Source: Pseudomonas sp. Bc-h (lineage in GTDB: Bacteria; Pseudomonadota; Gammaproteobacteria; Pseudomonadales; Pseudomonadaceae). Taken from it: a stretch of DNA of 64,000 nt. The notes beneath the pieces were generated by a model that saw only the letters and a program-made list of their open reading frames with translations, made no database searches and was not told the DNA's origin. Positions 26,968-36,162 of the stretch are shown one piece after another (position 1 is the first letter of the stretch; each line of letters starts with the position of its first letter). Made by a program: the position numbers and the translations under genes. The stretch is taken from NCBI RefSeq assembly GCF_002080045.1, contig NZ_MUIN01000011.1:62001-126000 (forward strand), written 5' to 3'.

Positions 26968-27450
26968 ATGAACAAGCAGCAGGTCCTGCAACGGATCATC
27001 GAAAGACTCGAAATTGATCTGGACGTCGCCATTCGTGCCGCGCAAACCGCGTACGAAACCGCGACCCACGAAGAGAACATCGCCGAAAACAAGTACGACA
27101 CGCTGGGCCTGGAGGCTTCGTATCTGGCCGCCGGGCAGGCGCGTCGAGTCGAGGAAATTCGCCAGTCGCTGACGCTCTACAAGACTCTGGTGCTCAAGCC
27201 GTTCGACGAGGCGCGCGGCATTCAGCCGGGGGATCTGATCGTGCTGGAGTCGGTCAGTGGCGTCGAACAGCACCTGTTTCTGGGACCAGATGCCGCAGGC
27301 TTGAAAATCACTGTCGATGAGACGCTGATCACCGTGATCACTGCCAAGGCGCCGCTGGGGCAGAACCTGCTGGGCAAGTTCGACGGCGATGAAGTCGAGA
27401 TAAGCGTCAATGGCAGCCGACAGTCGTTCGAGGTCATGCGCGTGGTGTGA
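26968..27450 (+). CDS. GreA/GreB-family transcription elongation factor-like protein
   Basis: 160 residues. A long N-terminal coiled coil (about 1-75) and a C-terminal FKBP-like domain (from about 85) have the Gre order. Family proteins enter the polymerase secondary channel and stimulate RNA cleavage. By hand alignment the tip Asp41 of E. coli GreA corresponds to Asn37 here, while Glu44 corresponds to Glu40. So the catalytic acidic pair may be incomplete. It may be an antipausing or regulatory relative, not a true GreA. It is probably co-transcribed with the preceding membrane protein. Confidence 0.82.
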   Translation: MNKQQVLQRIIERLEIDLDVAIRAAQTAYETATHEENIAENKYDTLGLEASYLAAGQARRVEEIRQSLTLYKTLVLKPFDEARGIQPGDLIVLESVSGVEQHLFLGPDAAGLKITVDETLITVITAKAPLGQNLLGKFDGDEVEISVNGSRQSFEVMRVV

Positions 27451-27572
27451 TCCGTTGATCATTTGCAGGGTTGAAGGGTCTGACTTTTTGTGGGTATGGT
27501 GCGCAGTCGCACGACAAACGGTGAACCCGGAATATGGAGCCGGACCCACGGATTTAACCAAGGAGATATTTC

Positions 27573-27779
27573 ATGACGAACGTCATCACTTTCCCTGACG
27601 CCCATGAACGTGATCGCCTCAAGTCCAGTGACCACCAAGGGTTGAGATACCTGAACAAGAAAGAGCGACAACTGATCGACCGCCTGCGCATGACCAGTCA
27701 CGCGGGCCGCCAATATGTGTACGACTACGCCAATATCATGTCGCGGTCCAAGCCCATGTATCCCGATCCGGTGGATTGA
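27573..27779 (+). CDS. Small basic hypothetical protein
   Basis: 68 residues, preceded by a strong AAGGAG ribosome site 7 nt before the ATG. The middle is rich in Arg/Lys with a LNKKERQLIDRLR helix. No domain is recognised. Such small proteins are conserved hypotheticals in pseudomonads. It is in the same direction as the Gre-like gene with a 122-nt gap, so it may have its own promoter. Confidence 0.75.
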   Translation: MTNVITFPDAHERDRLKSSDHQGLRYLNKKERQLIDRLRMTSHAGRQYVYDYANIMSRSKPMYPDPVD

Positions 27780-27791
27780 CGATGCAATCAA

Positions 27792-27858
27792 GTGGCAGCA
27801 CGGCTTGTCGGCGGTGACATCCTTCAGATCCACCCTGCCGACCCGCCGTGCAGCTGCA
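27792..27858. repeat. Degenerate REP
   Basis: GTGGCAGCACGGCTTGTCGG and an eroded partner CACCCTGCCGACCCGCCGTG; several mismatches to the other copies. Confidence 0.5.
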
Positions 27859-27960
27859 GATACGCGACTCTGGTCATGAAGCGTTCAGCTCAGGTTCAGT
27901 ACAAAGCCGCAGGACACGGGCCTATAGTGGGCAGATGTTTTCTGCCTTCAGGTACCTGTC

Positions 27961-28518
27961 ATGTCCGCTGCGCCCGAGTCCGTCACGCCCGACACCACTG
28001 CCCCAGTTGAGCCTGCGAAACCCGATCACCTGCGCTTTCACAAAGGCCATGCGCATCTGGCTCCGACCTTCGGCAATGATGCTTTTGCCCTCAAGGCCGA
28101 GGCCTTTGCGCGGTTCTTCGGCACGCCGACTTTCCTGGGCGCACAAACAGTGCTCGTGCTGTTGTGGGTCGGCGCCAACCTGAGCGGTCTGGTGAAGTTT
28201 GACGTCTATCCGTTCATCCTGCTCAACCTGGCGTTCAGCCTGCAGTCGGCTTATGCCGCGCCCTTGATTCTGCTGGCCCAGACCCGCCAGGCCGCGCGCG
28301 ACAAAGCCAGCTCCGACGCCGACGCTCAACACCGCGAAGCCCTGGCCGTTGCCAACGAAGAACGCATGGCCCGCGCGGCGCAGAACACCGCACAGATGCT
28401 CGAACTGCTGGAACAGAACACCCGCCTGACAGAAATGACCAAGGTGCTGACCGAACGTGTGGAAGCGCTGACGGCAGACATGCACAAGCATTTCGTGAAA
28501 AAGGATGGACATGTCTGA
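27961..28518 (+). CDS. DUF1003 membrane protein
   Basis: 185 residues. An unstructured N-terminus leads to the DUF1003 core with two TM helices (about 60-80 and 86-106) and a FDVYPFILLNL signature. A long C-terminal charged helix, probably coiled coil (about 110-180), ends at a Lys-rich tail. Function unknown. The downstream gap to the thioesterase (28519-28813) contains an open frame at 28524 that I reject as a gene. Confidence 0.85.
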   Translation: MSAAPESVTPDTTAPVEPAKPDHLRFHKGHAHLAPTFGNDAFALKAEAFARFFGTPTFLGAQTVLVLLWVGANLSGLVKFDVYPFILLNLAFSLQSAYAAPLILLAQTRQAARDKASSDADAQHREALAVANEERMARAAQNTAQMLELLEQNTRLTEMTKVLTERVEALTADMHKHFVKKDGHV

Positions 28519-28813
28519 GCACCTTGTCCTTCAAGGAACAGATAACTGATCCTGCGCGACTCCCTCCCACAAAAATCAGTGCCCCCGAATCACCTGACTC
28601 ACCGGTTACCGCCCTGCAGGTCCTTGAACGCATCGCGGCAAATCGACAGGGCTATTTCAATATCACCGAGACATCGCATTTCGCCGAGTCATCCCTGTCC
28701 GGGCACTTTGGGCAGTGTGTGGACACTTATGATATTGCGGTCGTAATGGAAGAGCGGGATTATGCCTGTAATTTTTCCGGCACACCGCCGGATGTCTCCC
28801 GGAGCGCACGCCC

Positions 28814-29353
28814 ATGCAAAGCACCTCTCGCGAAGAAACCCTGGCCCTCTGGCAAGCCCAGGAACAAGAAATGCGCGCCCGTCTCGGCAAGGCCGGGAGC
28901 ATGAGCCTGTTAGACGTTGCCCAACTGACGCCGCAGGAATTTTTCGACGGCATCGGCAGCGGTCTTTACCCGCACCCGCCGATCGGTGAGTTGATGGATT
29001 TCGTGCCCATCGAATGGACGCCGGGGCGCTTCGTCTTTCAGGGCACGCCTGGCCCACAACATTACAACCCGCTGGGGACAGTGCATGGCGGATACGCTGC
29101 AACGCTGCTGGATTCGTGCATGGGTTGTTCGATTCACACCCAATTGAAGAAGGGCCAGGGCTACACCACCCTCGACCTGCGCATCAGTTACATCCGCGCC
29201 CTCAACAACAAGACCGGCCCGATTCGCGCCGAAGGGACGGTGGTGCACGTCGGGCGCTCCACGGCACTGGCCGAGGGCAGAATCTACGACGCCGATGGCC
29301 GCCTGTATGCCATCGGCACCACCACCTGCATGATTCTCGACATGAACCGCTGA
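28814..29353 (+). CDS. PaaI-family hotdog-fold thioesterase
   Basis: 179 residues. The hotdog fold has the signature NPLGTVHGGYAATLLDSCMG (about 76-95), where the family's catalytic acid lies (Asp90 region). It hydrolyses acyl-CoA thioesters, often aromatic or medium chain; the substrate is not inferable. The ATG at 28814 lacks a good ribosome site. Later in-frame starts are possible but cut into conserved sequence. It is followed by a REP. Confidence 0.88.
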   Translation: MQSTSREETLALWQAQEQEMRARLGKAGSMSLLDVAQLTPQEFFDGIGSGLYPHPPIGELMDFVPIEWTPGRFVFQGTPGPQHYNPLGTVHGGYAATLLDSCMGCSIHTQLKKGQGYTTLDLRISYIRALNNKTGPIRAEGTVVHVGRSTALAEGRIYDADGRLYAIGTTTCMILDMNR

Positions 29354-29384
29354 CCGGGCGCGACGTGATCGAACACCACCGCCT

Positions 29385-29450
29385 GTAGCAACACGGCTTT
29401 CCGGCGGTGGCGACATCAGAAACATCACCGCCGGCAAGCCGGACGGCTAC
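29385..29450. repeat. REP palindrome pair
   Basis: GTAGCAACACGGCTTTCCGG and ACCGCCGGCAAGCCGGACGG in inverted orientation, 30 nt after the thioesterase stop. Confidence 0.8.
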
Positions 29451-29575
29451 AGCCCCGGGTACTCCTCATTCGTGATTTGCAGTCAAAAGTCCCTTTCCGA
29501 TTGCCCGGTTTTTCCGCTGCGATCGAACCGGGATACTGGGCTTCAGATTTCCCACCGACGCAATGGAGTATCCAC

Positions 29576-30379
29576 ATGACTGTTCCTGCATTTGGCCTGG
29601 GCACGTTTCGCTTGAAGGACCAGGTTGTAATCGACTCGGTCACGACCGGCTTTGAACTGGGCTACCGCGTCGTCGACACCGCGCAGATTTACGGCAACGA
29701 AGCCGAAGTCGGTCAGGCCATCGCGCAAAGCGGCGTCCCCCGTGAAGACCTCTTCATCACCACCAAGATATGGACCGACCACTATGCCGCCGACAAGCTG
29801 ATCCCTAGCCTCAAGGAAAGCCTGGCGAAGCTGAGAACCGACTATGTCGACCTGACCCTGATCCACTGGCCGTCACCGGGCGGCAAGGTTTCGGTCGCTG
29901 AATTCATGGGCGCGCTGCTGGAAGCGAAGCAGCAGGGCCTGACCCGCGAGATCGGTGTGTCCAACTTCACCATCGCGTTGATGAAAGAAGCCATCGCAGC
30001 GGTGGGCGCCGAGAACATCGCCACCAATCAGATCGAACTGCATCCGTATCTGCAGAACCGCGCCGTCGTGGGTTTCGCTCAGCAGCAGCGCATCCAGATC
30101 ACGTCGTACATGACCCTGGCCTACGGCGAAGTCATCAAGGACCCGGTAATCCAGCAGATCGCCCAGCGTCACAACGCGACACCTGCGCAAGTCACCCTGG
30201 CCTGGGCCATGCAACTGGGCTACGCGGTGATTCCGTCGTCGACCAAACGCGAGAACCTGGAAAGCAATCTCAAGGCGGTCGACCTCAAGCTCAGCAACGA
30301 AGACATGGCCCAGATCGCCCGACTGGATCGCGGCCATCGCCTGACCAGCCCGGCAAGCCTGGCGCCGCAGTGGGATTGA
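29576..30379 (+). CDS. dkgB: Aldo/keto reductase, 2,5-didehydrogluconate reductase type
   Basis: 267 residues from the ATG at 29576; the frame extends to 29477 but the AKR fold begins here. It is an NADPH-dependent reductase with the tetrad Asp/Tyr/Lys/His visible as VDTAQIYGNE (Asp and Tyr, about 34-43), TTKIW (Lys) and LIHWPSP (His). The C-terminal PSSTKRENLESNL is the NADP-phosphate binding block. Closest in style to E. coli DkgB, which reduces 2,5-diketogluconate and methylglyoxal. Physiological substrate is inferred. Confidence 0.9.
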   Translation: MTVPAFGLGTFRLKDQVVIDSVTTGFELGYRVVDTAQIYGNEAEVGQAIAQSGVPREDLFITTKIWTDHYAADKLIPSLKESLAKLRTDYVDLTLIHWPSPGGKVSVAEFMGALLEAKQQGLTREIGVSNFTIALMKEAIAAVGAENIATNQIELHPYLQNRAVVGFAQQQRIQITSYMTLAYGEVIKDPVIQQIAQRHNATPAQVTLAWAMQLGYAVIPSSTKRENLESNLKAVDLKLSNEDMAQIARLDRGHRLTSPASLAPQWD

Positions 30380-30410
30380 TCGCCTCGATTCAACAGCAGA
30401 TCAAATTCCT

Positions 30411-30476
30411 GTAGCAGTCCGGCTTGCCGGCGGCAGCGACGTCAAAAACGCCAGCGCCGGCAAGCCGTGCTGCTAC
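30411..30476. repeat. REP palindrome pair
   Basis: GTAGCAGTCCGGCTTGCCGG and AGCGCCGGCAAGCCGTGCTG, inverted around GCAGCGACGTCAAAAACG. Confidence 0.85.
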
Positions 30477-30524
30477 AGAGGTTCGCTGCTGTTCATTACC
30501 CAGTGAAAGAATCTGGAAGGACTC

Positions 30525-30721
30525 GAACCGCGCCCCGTAACAATGCACCCGAACCATAATCAGGCACCTACGTAACACCTGCGAAAAATTGGTTCACTTA
30601 TTCCCCGAACCAATCGCACCTCCTCCCGCGAACCAAGCTTGTGAACCTTTGGCGATTGGCCCAAGGGGCCTCAAGTGCTGGCTTCGACACGTCTGAACCG
30701 CGCATTTTCCAGCCGAACCAA
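30525..30721 (+). promoter_or_regulatory. GAACC(A/T) box array before the peptide-uptake operon
   Basis: GAACC occurs at 30525, 30551, 30607, 30630, 30643, 30695 and 30715, and inverted as GGTTC at 30591. The full word GAACCAA is found three times, and TTGGTTC at 30589 pairs with GAACCAA at 30607. The array ends about 95 nt before the regulator gene. It is the likely operator region. It fills most of the 30380-30815 gap after the REP. Confidence 0.6.
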
Positions 30722-30815
30722 TTTCCATTGGCATCGCTATTGCACTCGCCCTTCCATCGCTACTCGCAGCCTTGCGCTGCAACTGGCCCCTGATTTCATC
30801 CTGTCACGAGAGACC

Positions 30816-31556
30816 ATGATGGAAAGGTTCGAGACTGACGCCCCTCACGACAACTCGTCGAAAATGGCCCTTGATGCGCTGCGCCAGATGGTGGCGCAAC
30901 AGGCGGCGTTCCCCCAGCGGGCATTGCCTACCGAACGCGAACTGGCGGTGGATTTCGGTGTGAGTCGCCGTGCGATTCGACGCGCCCTTGCGGTGCTTGA
31001 AGCCGAAGGCCAGATCTGGCGCCGCCAGGGCAAAGGCACCTTCGTCGGCCCTACCCCGCCCAGTGCCGCGATGAGTTTTGCCAAGTTGTCGAGCCGGACC
31101 AATTTCAGCGAGGTCATGGAAGCGCGCCTGTATCTGGAGCCCGCGCTCGCCTCACTCGCCGCGCTACGGGCCAACGGAGAACAGATGGCGATCCTGCGCC
31201 GCCTCGCCGAACGCACTGAGCGCCAGCAGCACGCGACCGAGATCGACGCCGAGGGCATTGAGCTGTGGGACAGCGCGCTGCATCGCGGCATCGCCGAAGC
31301 CGCCGGCAACCGCTTGATGCTGGATATCTTCGAAATGCTCGACGCCATCCGCCTCGACCCTGCCTGGCGCGACCTGCGCCAACGCGCCCGCAACGCCGAC
31401 CGGCTGGACACCTACAGCCACGATCACGACGACATCGTCAGTGCCATCGAAACCCGCGATCCGGTCAAGGCCGCCACTGCCATGCGCGGTCATCTGCGCG
31501 CGTTGCAGCAAGCCCTCGACCACGTCATTCAACAAGACCTTGAGGCCAGCGTATGA
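30816..31556 (+). CDS. GntR/FCD-family transcriptional regulator
   Basis: 246 residues. A GntR winged helix at the N-terminus (LPTERELAVDFGVSRRAIRRAL, about 36-57) is followed by an all-helical FCD effector domain with metal/ligand residues in ALHRGIAEAAGN and the SHDHDDI motif. The last codons overlap the next start (ATGA), so the regulator is the first gene of the ABC operon and probably controls it through the GAACC boxes upstream. A frame from 30675 exists but lacks a good start. The ligand is likely the transported peptide or a product. Confidence 0.9.
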   Translation: MMERFETDAPHDNSSKMALDALRQMVAQQAAFPQRALPTERELAVDFGVSRRAIRRALAVLEAEGQIWRRQGKGTFVGPTPPSAAMSFAKLSSRTNFSEVMEARLYLEPALASLAALRANGEQMAILRRLAERTERQQHATEIDAEGIELWDSALHRGIAEAAGNRLMLDIFEMLDAIRLDPAWRDLRQRARNADRLDTYSHDHDDIVSAIETRDPVKAATAMRGHLRALQQALDHVIQQDLEASV

Positions 31557-32560
31557 GCGACACCCCTCGCGATCAGCAACGCGCAGTACTGAGCGTCAGC
31601 GACCTCACCGTGCGCTTCAAGGATGCGCCGGCCAACGTGGTCGACGGCGTGTCCTTTTCCATCAAGGCGGGTAAAACCCTGGCGATTGTCGGTGAGTCCG
31701 GCTGCGGCAAAAGTGTGACATCGATGGCTCTGATGGGCCTGCTGCCCGACACTGCGAACGTCGAGGCCCGCGCCTCCAACCTGCTCGACGAGGCTCTGCT
31801 GGGCATGTCCGATGAGCGCCTGCTGGACGTACGCGGCAATCGCATGGCGATGATCTTTCAGGAGCCGATGACCTCGCTCAATCCGGTCTTCACCATTGGC
31901 GAGCAGATCGCCGAAAGTGTGATGCGCCATCAGGGCGTGTCTGCCAGCGCTGCCCGAAAACGCGCACTGGAAATGCTTGAAAAAGTCCGCGTGCCCGACG
32001 CACAACAGCGTCTGGACGCTTACCCCCACGAACTCTCCGGTGGCATGCGTCAGCGCGCGATGATCGCCATGGCCCTGGCCAACGACCCGGCATTGATCAT
32101 CGCTGACGAGCCGACCACCGCGCTGGACGTAACCATTCAGGCGCAGATCCTGTCGCTGGTCGCCAGCCTTCAGGCAGAGACCGGCACCTCGATGATCCTC
32201 ATCACCCACGACCTCGGGGTCGTCGCGGAAGTCGCCGACGAGGTGATGGTGATGTACGCCGGTCGCGTGGTGGAAGGCGGTTCGGTGAAGACCCTGTTCG
32301 ACGACCCGCAGCATCCCTACACCATCGGCCTGATGGGTTCGATGCCTTCGGTAGGCCCGCGCGAAGGACGACTGGCGACGATCAATGGTCGTGTGCCGAC
32401 ACCTGCGGAAATGCCCAGCGGTTGCCGCTTTGCCAGCCGTTGCCCGTTCGTCATCAGCGCCTGTCACGAAGCTCGCCCGCCCCTGCTGGAACTCTCCGAC
32501 GGCCACTTCGCCGCCTGCATTCGAGCGCCACTGGAACAGCATCTGGGAGTCAGCGCATGA
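31553..32560 (+). CDS. Peptide ABC transporter ATP-binding protein (DppD/OppD-like)
   Basis: 335 residues. Walker A GESGCGKS (about 49-56), signature LSGGM (about 161-165) and Walker B LIIADEP (about 181-187) are present. The C-terminal oligopeptide-transport domain has the CRFASRCPF cysteine cluster. It energises the permeases at 35218-37046. It overlaps the regulator by 4 nt and the next ATPase by 4 nt, giving tight coupling. Confidence 0.95.
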   Translation: MSDTPRDQQRAVLSVSDLTVRFKDAPANVVDGVSFSIKAGKTLAIVGESGCGKSVTSMALMGLLPDTANVEARASNLLDEALLGMSDERLLDVRGNRMAMIFQEPMTSLNPVFTIGEQIAESVMRHQGVSASAARKRALEMLEKVRVPDAQQRLDAYPHELSGGMRQRAMIAMALANDPALIIADEPTTALDVTIQAQILSLVASLQAETGTSMILITHDLGVVAEVADEVMVMYAGRVVEGGSVKTLFDDPQHPYTIGLMGSMPSVGPREGRLATINGRVPTPAEMPSGCRFASRCPFVISACHEARPPLLELSDGHFAACIRAPLEQHLGVSA

Positions 32561-33678
32561 ACCTGTCACAGAAAAAAACCGCCGATGCCGATGCGCTGGA
32601 ACAGCCGATTCTGGAAAGCATCGCTGTGAGTAAACATTTCCACAGCGAAACGGGTTTGTTCCAGCGCAAGAAGCCACCGGTGCAGGCGGTGAATGAAGTG
32701 TCTCTGGCGGTGCGTCGAGGTGAGACGCTGGCGTTGGTAGGCGAGTCGGGTTCCGGCAAATCGACTCTGGGCCGCGTGCTGCTGAACCTGCTCAAACCCA
32801 CCGCAGGCGATGTGATTTACGAAGGACGCAATCTGGGTAATTTGCCTGCCGACAAGCTGCGTCAGGTACGTCGCGATCTGCAGATCATCTTTCAGGACCC
32901 GTTCGCGTCGCTGAACCCGCGCATGAGTGTGGAATCGATCATTGGCGAGCCGATCTGGCTGCACCGAGACGACAGCCGCAGCGCGCGTCAGGACAAAGTC
33001 GCCGAACTGCTGCGCACGGTTGGCCTGGCGCCGGAGCATGGCAGTCGCTTCCCCCATGAGTTCTCCGGTGGTCAGCGTCAGCGCATCGGCATCGCTCGTG
33101 CTCTGGCCTCCGAGCCAAGGCTGATCCTCGGCGACGAACCGGTGTCGGCGCTGGACGTGTCGGTGCAGGCGCAGGTGGTCAACCTGCTGGAAGACCTCAA
33201 GCATCAGTTCGGCCTGACCCTGTTGATCGTCGCCCACGGCCTGGCCGTGATCCGCCACATGAGCGACCGAGTGGCAGTGATGTACCTCGGCGAAATCGTC
33301 GAACTGGCACCGGTCAACGCGCTGTTCGAGACGCCGTTCCATCCCTACACCCAGGCGCTGATGGCGGCTGTACCGGTCAGCCATCCGGATTTGCGCCGCC
33401 CTCGGCCGCTGCTCGGGGGCGACATGCCAAGCCCGAGCAAGCCGCCGTCAGGCTGCCGCTTTCATACCCGTTGTCCGCACGCCAGGCCGCTGTGCCGCGA
33501 ACTCAAGCCGACCTTCGAGACCGTCGAGCCGGGACGTCAGGTCGCCTGCCATTACTGGCGCGAAATCGCCAACGCCGGCGCCGGTTCGCTGATCGTGCCA
33601 ACGCCCAGCGCCGCCTACAGCCAACGCCTGAATCTGTTCAAAAGCCATCAAGCCCTTTCTCTGGAGAGTCAGCCATGA
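32557..33678 (+). CDS. Peptide ABC transporter ATP-binding protein (DppF/OppF-like)
   Basis: 373 residues from the ATG at 32557, overlapping the previous stop. Walker A GESGSGKS (about 63-70), FSGGQ signature, Walker B LILGDEP and the C-terminal CRFHTRCPH cluster are visible. A 30-residue Ser/Asn-containing tail after the cysteine domain is longer than usual. It is the partner of the preceding ATPase; E. coli GsiA joins both domains in one chain, while here they are split. It overlaps the binding-protein start by 4 nt. Confidence 0.95.
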   Translation: MNLSQKKTADADALEQPILESIAVSKHFHSETGLFQRKKPPVQAVNEVSLAVRRGETLALVGESGSGKSTLGRVLLNLLKPTAGDVIYEGRNLGNLPADKLRQVRRDLQIIFQDPFASLNPRMSVESIIGEPIWLHRDDSRSARQDKVAELLRTVGLAPEHGSRFPHEFSGGQRQRIGIARALASEPRLILGDEPVSALDVSVQAQVVNLLEDLKHQFGLTLLIVAHGLAVIRHMSDRVAVMYLGEIVELAPVNALFETPFHPYTQALMAAVPVSHPDLRRPRPLLGGDMPSPSKPPSGCRFHTRCPHARPLCRELKPTFETVEPGRQVACHYWREIANAGAGSLIVPTPSAAYSQRLNLFKSHQALSLESQP

Positions 33679-35174
33679 AGTTCGCCCACCTGATGACAAC
33701 CACCTTGTTGCTGCTCGCTGCGAATGCTGCTGTCGCCGAAACCACCCTGCGCATTGGCATCCAGGACGATCCTGACGTGCTTGACCCGCATCGCTCGCGC
33801 ACCTACTCGGGGCGTCTGGTGTACACCGCCCTGTGCGACAAGCTGGTGGACATCAGCCCGGACCTCACCTACGTCCCGCAACTGGCCACGGCCTGGAACT
33901 GGAGCGAAGATGGCAAGACGCTGACCATGACCCTGCGCGACGGCGTGACGTTTCACGATGGCGAAGCGTTCGACGCCGCCGCCGTGAAGTTCAACCTGGA
34001 CCGCGCCCGCACCCTGCCCGACTCGCTACGCAAGAGCGAGCTGTCGTCGGTGGAAAGCGTGGATGTGATCGACGCGAAAACCGTGGCGATCAAGGTCAAG
34101 CAGCCAGACGCCACGCTGATTTCCCAGCTCTCCGACCGCGCCGGAATGATGCTCGCGCCCAAAGCCTCGGCCACCGATGTCGGCTCGAAACCGGTGTGCT
34201 CCGGCCCGTACAAATTCGTCCAGCGTGTACAGCAGGATCGCATCGTGCTGGAGCGTTTCGACAACTACTGGAACAAGCAGGCCTACCATTTCGACAAGGT
34301 GATTTTCCTGCCGATTCCGGACACCTCGGTGCGTCTGGCGAACCTGCGTTCCGGAGATCTGGACATCATCGAGCGCGTGGCGCCGACTGACGTGAAGACC
34401 GCCAAGGCCGACAGCCATGTGCAGGTCTTCAGCACGCCGGGCTTGGGCTACATGCAGCTGATGTACAACACCAACAACGGCGACAAGGCCAATAATCCCA
34501 TGGGCCAGGACAAGCGCGTGCGCAAGGCGTTCGAGCTGGCCATCGATCGCGACGCGATCAATCAGGTGGTGTTCGAAGGCCTGTACGCACCGAGCGCGCA
34601 GCCGTTCCCGAAAAACAGCCCGTACTACGACAAGTCCCTGCCGCTGCCAGCGCGAGACGTTGAAGCGAGCAAGAAGCTGCTGGCCGAAGCAGGCGTGAAG
34701 ACGCCGGTCAATGTCGAGCTGAAGGTCGCCAACAACCCCATCGCGCAACAGGTTGGGCAGATCATTCAGGCCATGGCCGAAGAAGCCGGTTTCAAGGTCA
34801 ACCTGATCGCCACCGAATACGCCACGCTGCTCAGCGAACAACAGGCGGGCAACTTTCAGATCGGCATGAGCGCCTGGTCTGGCCGGCCTGATCCGGATGG
34901 CGACATCCATCAGTTCGTGACCTGCAAGGGCGGTCAGAACGACGCCCATTTCTGCGACCCGAAACTCGACGAACTGCTGAACAAGGCCCGCACCGTTAAC
35001 GATCAGGCACAGCGTCAGGCGCTGTATTTCGAAGCCCTGCGCCTGCTCGCCGACGACGTGCCGACCAGCTACCTGTATTTCGATCCGCGAATCATCGCCA
35101 TGCGCAGCAACCTGACCGGTTTCGTGCCCAATCCCGATGGTTTGATTCGCCTGAACAACGTCGCCTTCAAATGA
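33675..35174 (+). CDS. Periplasmic peptide-binding protein (SBP family 5)
   Basis: 499 residues. The signal peptide runs from M1 to about A22 (AAVAET cleavage). The family 5 signature (substrate-binding N-lobe TLRIGIQDDPDVLDPHRS) and the FDNYWNK and SAWSGRPDPDGD blocks are seen. It captures the substrate for the two permeases. The nearest named relatives are DppA and GsiB. The gamma-glutamyltransferase gene at the operon end suggests glutathione or gamma-glutamyl peptides. That assignment is inferred. Confidence 0.93.
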   Translation: MKFAHLMTTTLLLLAANAAVAETTLRIGIQDDPDVLDPHRSRTYSGRLVYTALCDKLVDISPDLTYVPQLATAWNWSEDGKTLTMTLRDGVTFHDGEAFDAAAVKFNLDRARTLPDSLRKSELSSVESVDVIDAKTVAIKVKQPDATLISQLSDRAGMMLAPKASATDVGSKPVCSGPYKFVQRVQQDRIVLERFDNYWNKQAYHFDKVIFLPIPDTSVRLANLRSGDLDIIERVAPTDVKTAKADSHVQVFSTPGLGYMQLMYNTNNGDKANNPMGQDKRVRKAFELAIDRDAINQVVFEGLYAPSAQPFPKNSPYYDKSLPLPARDVEASKKLLAEAGVKTPVNVELKVANNPIAQQVGQIIQAMAEEAGFKVNLIATEYATLLSEQQAGNFQIGMSAWSGRPDPDGDIHQFVTCKGGQNDAHFCDPKLDELLNKARTVNDQAQRQALYFEALRLLADDVPTSYLYFDPRIIAMRSNLTGFVPNPDGLIRLNNVAFK

Positions 35175-35217
35175 TCATGGCCCCTGTGGATAACCGCTGC
35201 GGCCGCGAGGAATCGCC

Positions 35218-36162
35218 ATGCTGATTTTCATTCTGCGACGTCTGCTCAGTGCCCTTCCGACGTTGATCCTGGTCTCGCTGTTCGTCTTCACCCTGCAAAA
35301 GCTGTTGCCGGGCGATCCGGTGCAAGCCATGGCCGGCGAAGAGCGCGACCCGGCGGTGATGGAATACCTGCGCGAGAAATACCGGCTCAACGATCCGGTG
35401 CCGCTGCAGTACGTCCACTGGGTGGGCAATGTGCTGCAAGGTGACTTCGGCACCTCGCTGCGCACGGAGCAACCGGTGACCACGCTGCTGGCGTCCAAGC
35501 TGCCGGTGACCCTCGAACTGGCGGTGCTGGCGCTGATCATCGCGTTGCTGATCGGCATTCCGACCGGGGTGATTTCCGCCGTGCGCAAAGGCACGGCGAC
35601 CGATTACGCGGCCAACGTCTTTGCGTTGTCGGGGATTTCCATTCCGCATTTCTGGCTGGGAATTCTGCTGATCATGATCTTCGCCGTGAAGTTGCAATGG
35701 CTGCCAGCGTCGGGCTTCGTGCCATTGGGTGAGGACGTCGGGCAGAACCTGAAAACCCTGATTCTCCCGGCGTTCGTGCTCGGCGCGGGGCTGTCCGGCG
35801 TGCTGATGCGTCACACCCGCAGCGCCATGCTCGAAGTGTTGAGGGCCGACTATGTGCGCACGGCGCGAGCCAAGGGTCTGTTCCCGCGCACGGTGATTCT
35901 CAAGCACGCCTTGCGCAATGCGCTGATGCCCATCGTAACCCTGACCACACTGCTGTTCGGCGAGTTGCTGGGGGGTGCGGTGCTCACCGAGCAAGTGTTC
36001 AGCATTCCGGGCTTCGGCAAGATGATCGTCGATGCCGTGTTCAATCGCGATTACGCCGTGGTGCAAGGCGTGGTGCTGTGCGTGGCCATCGGCTTTCTAC
36101 TGCTGAACCTGCTGGCCGACGTGCTCTATCGCCTGATCAATCCACGCCTGAGGACTGCCTGA
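35218..36162 (+). CDS. Peptide ABC transporter permease (DppB/GsiC-like)
   Basis: 314 residues, six TM helices with the first at about 10-30. The EAA-type loop RTARAKGLFPRTVILKHALRN (about 218-238) contacts the ATPases. It is 43 nt after the binding protein and overlaps the next permease by one base. Good ribosome site GAGG. It is the first half of the membrane channel. Confidence 0.95.
   Translation: MLIFILRRLLSALPTLILVSLFVFTLQKLLPGDPVQAMAGEERDPAVMEYLREKYRLNDPVPLQYVHWVGNVLQGDFGTSLRTEQPVTTLLASKLPVTLELAVLALIIALLIGIPTGVISAVRKGTATDYAANVFALSGISIPHFWLGILLIMIFAVKLQWLPASGFVPLGEDVGQNLKTLILPAFVLGAGLSGVLMRHTRSAMLEVLRADYVRTARAKGLFPRTVILKHALRNALMPIVTLTTLLFGELLGGAVLTEQVFSIPGFGKMIVDAVFNRDYAVVQGVVLCVAIGFLLLNLLADVLYRLINPRLRTA

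Noticed and set aside
28524..28904. A 126-codon plus-strand frame between DUF1003 and thioesterase genes
   Set aside because: It overlaps the start of the thioesterase, has no good ribosome site and a low-complexity, Pro/Arg-rich tail.
30515..30535. A tRNA T-arm-like word (GGTTCGAGTCC on minus) before the FCD regulator
   Set aside because: The flanking bases cannot form a T stem or acceptor; it is better explained as one of the GAACC boxes.
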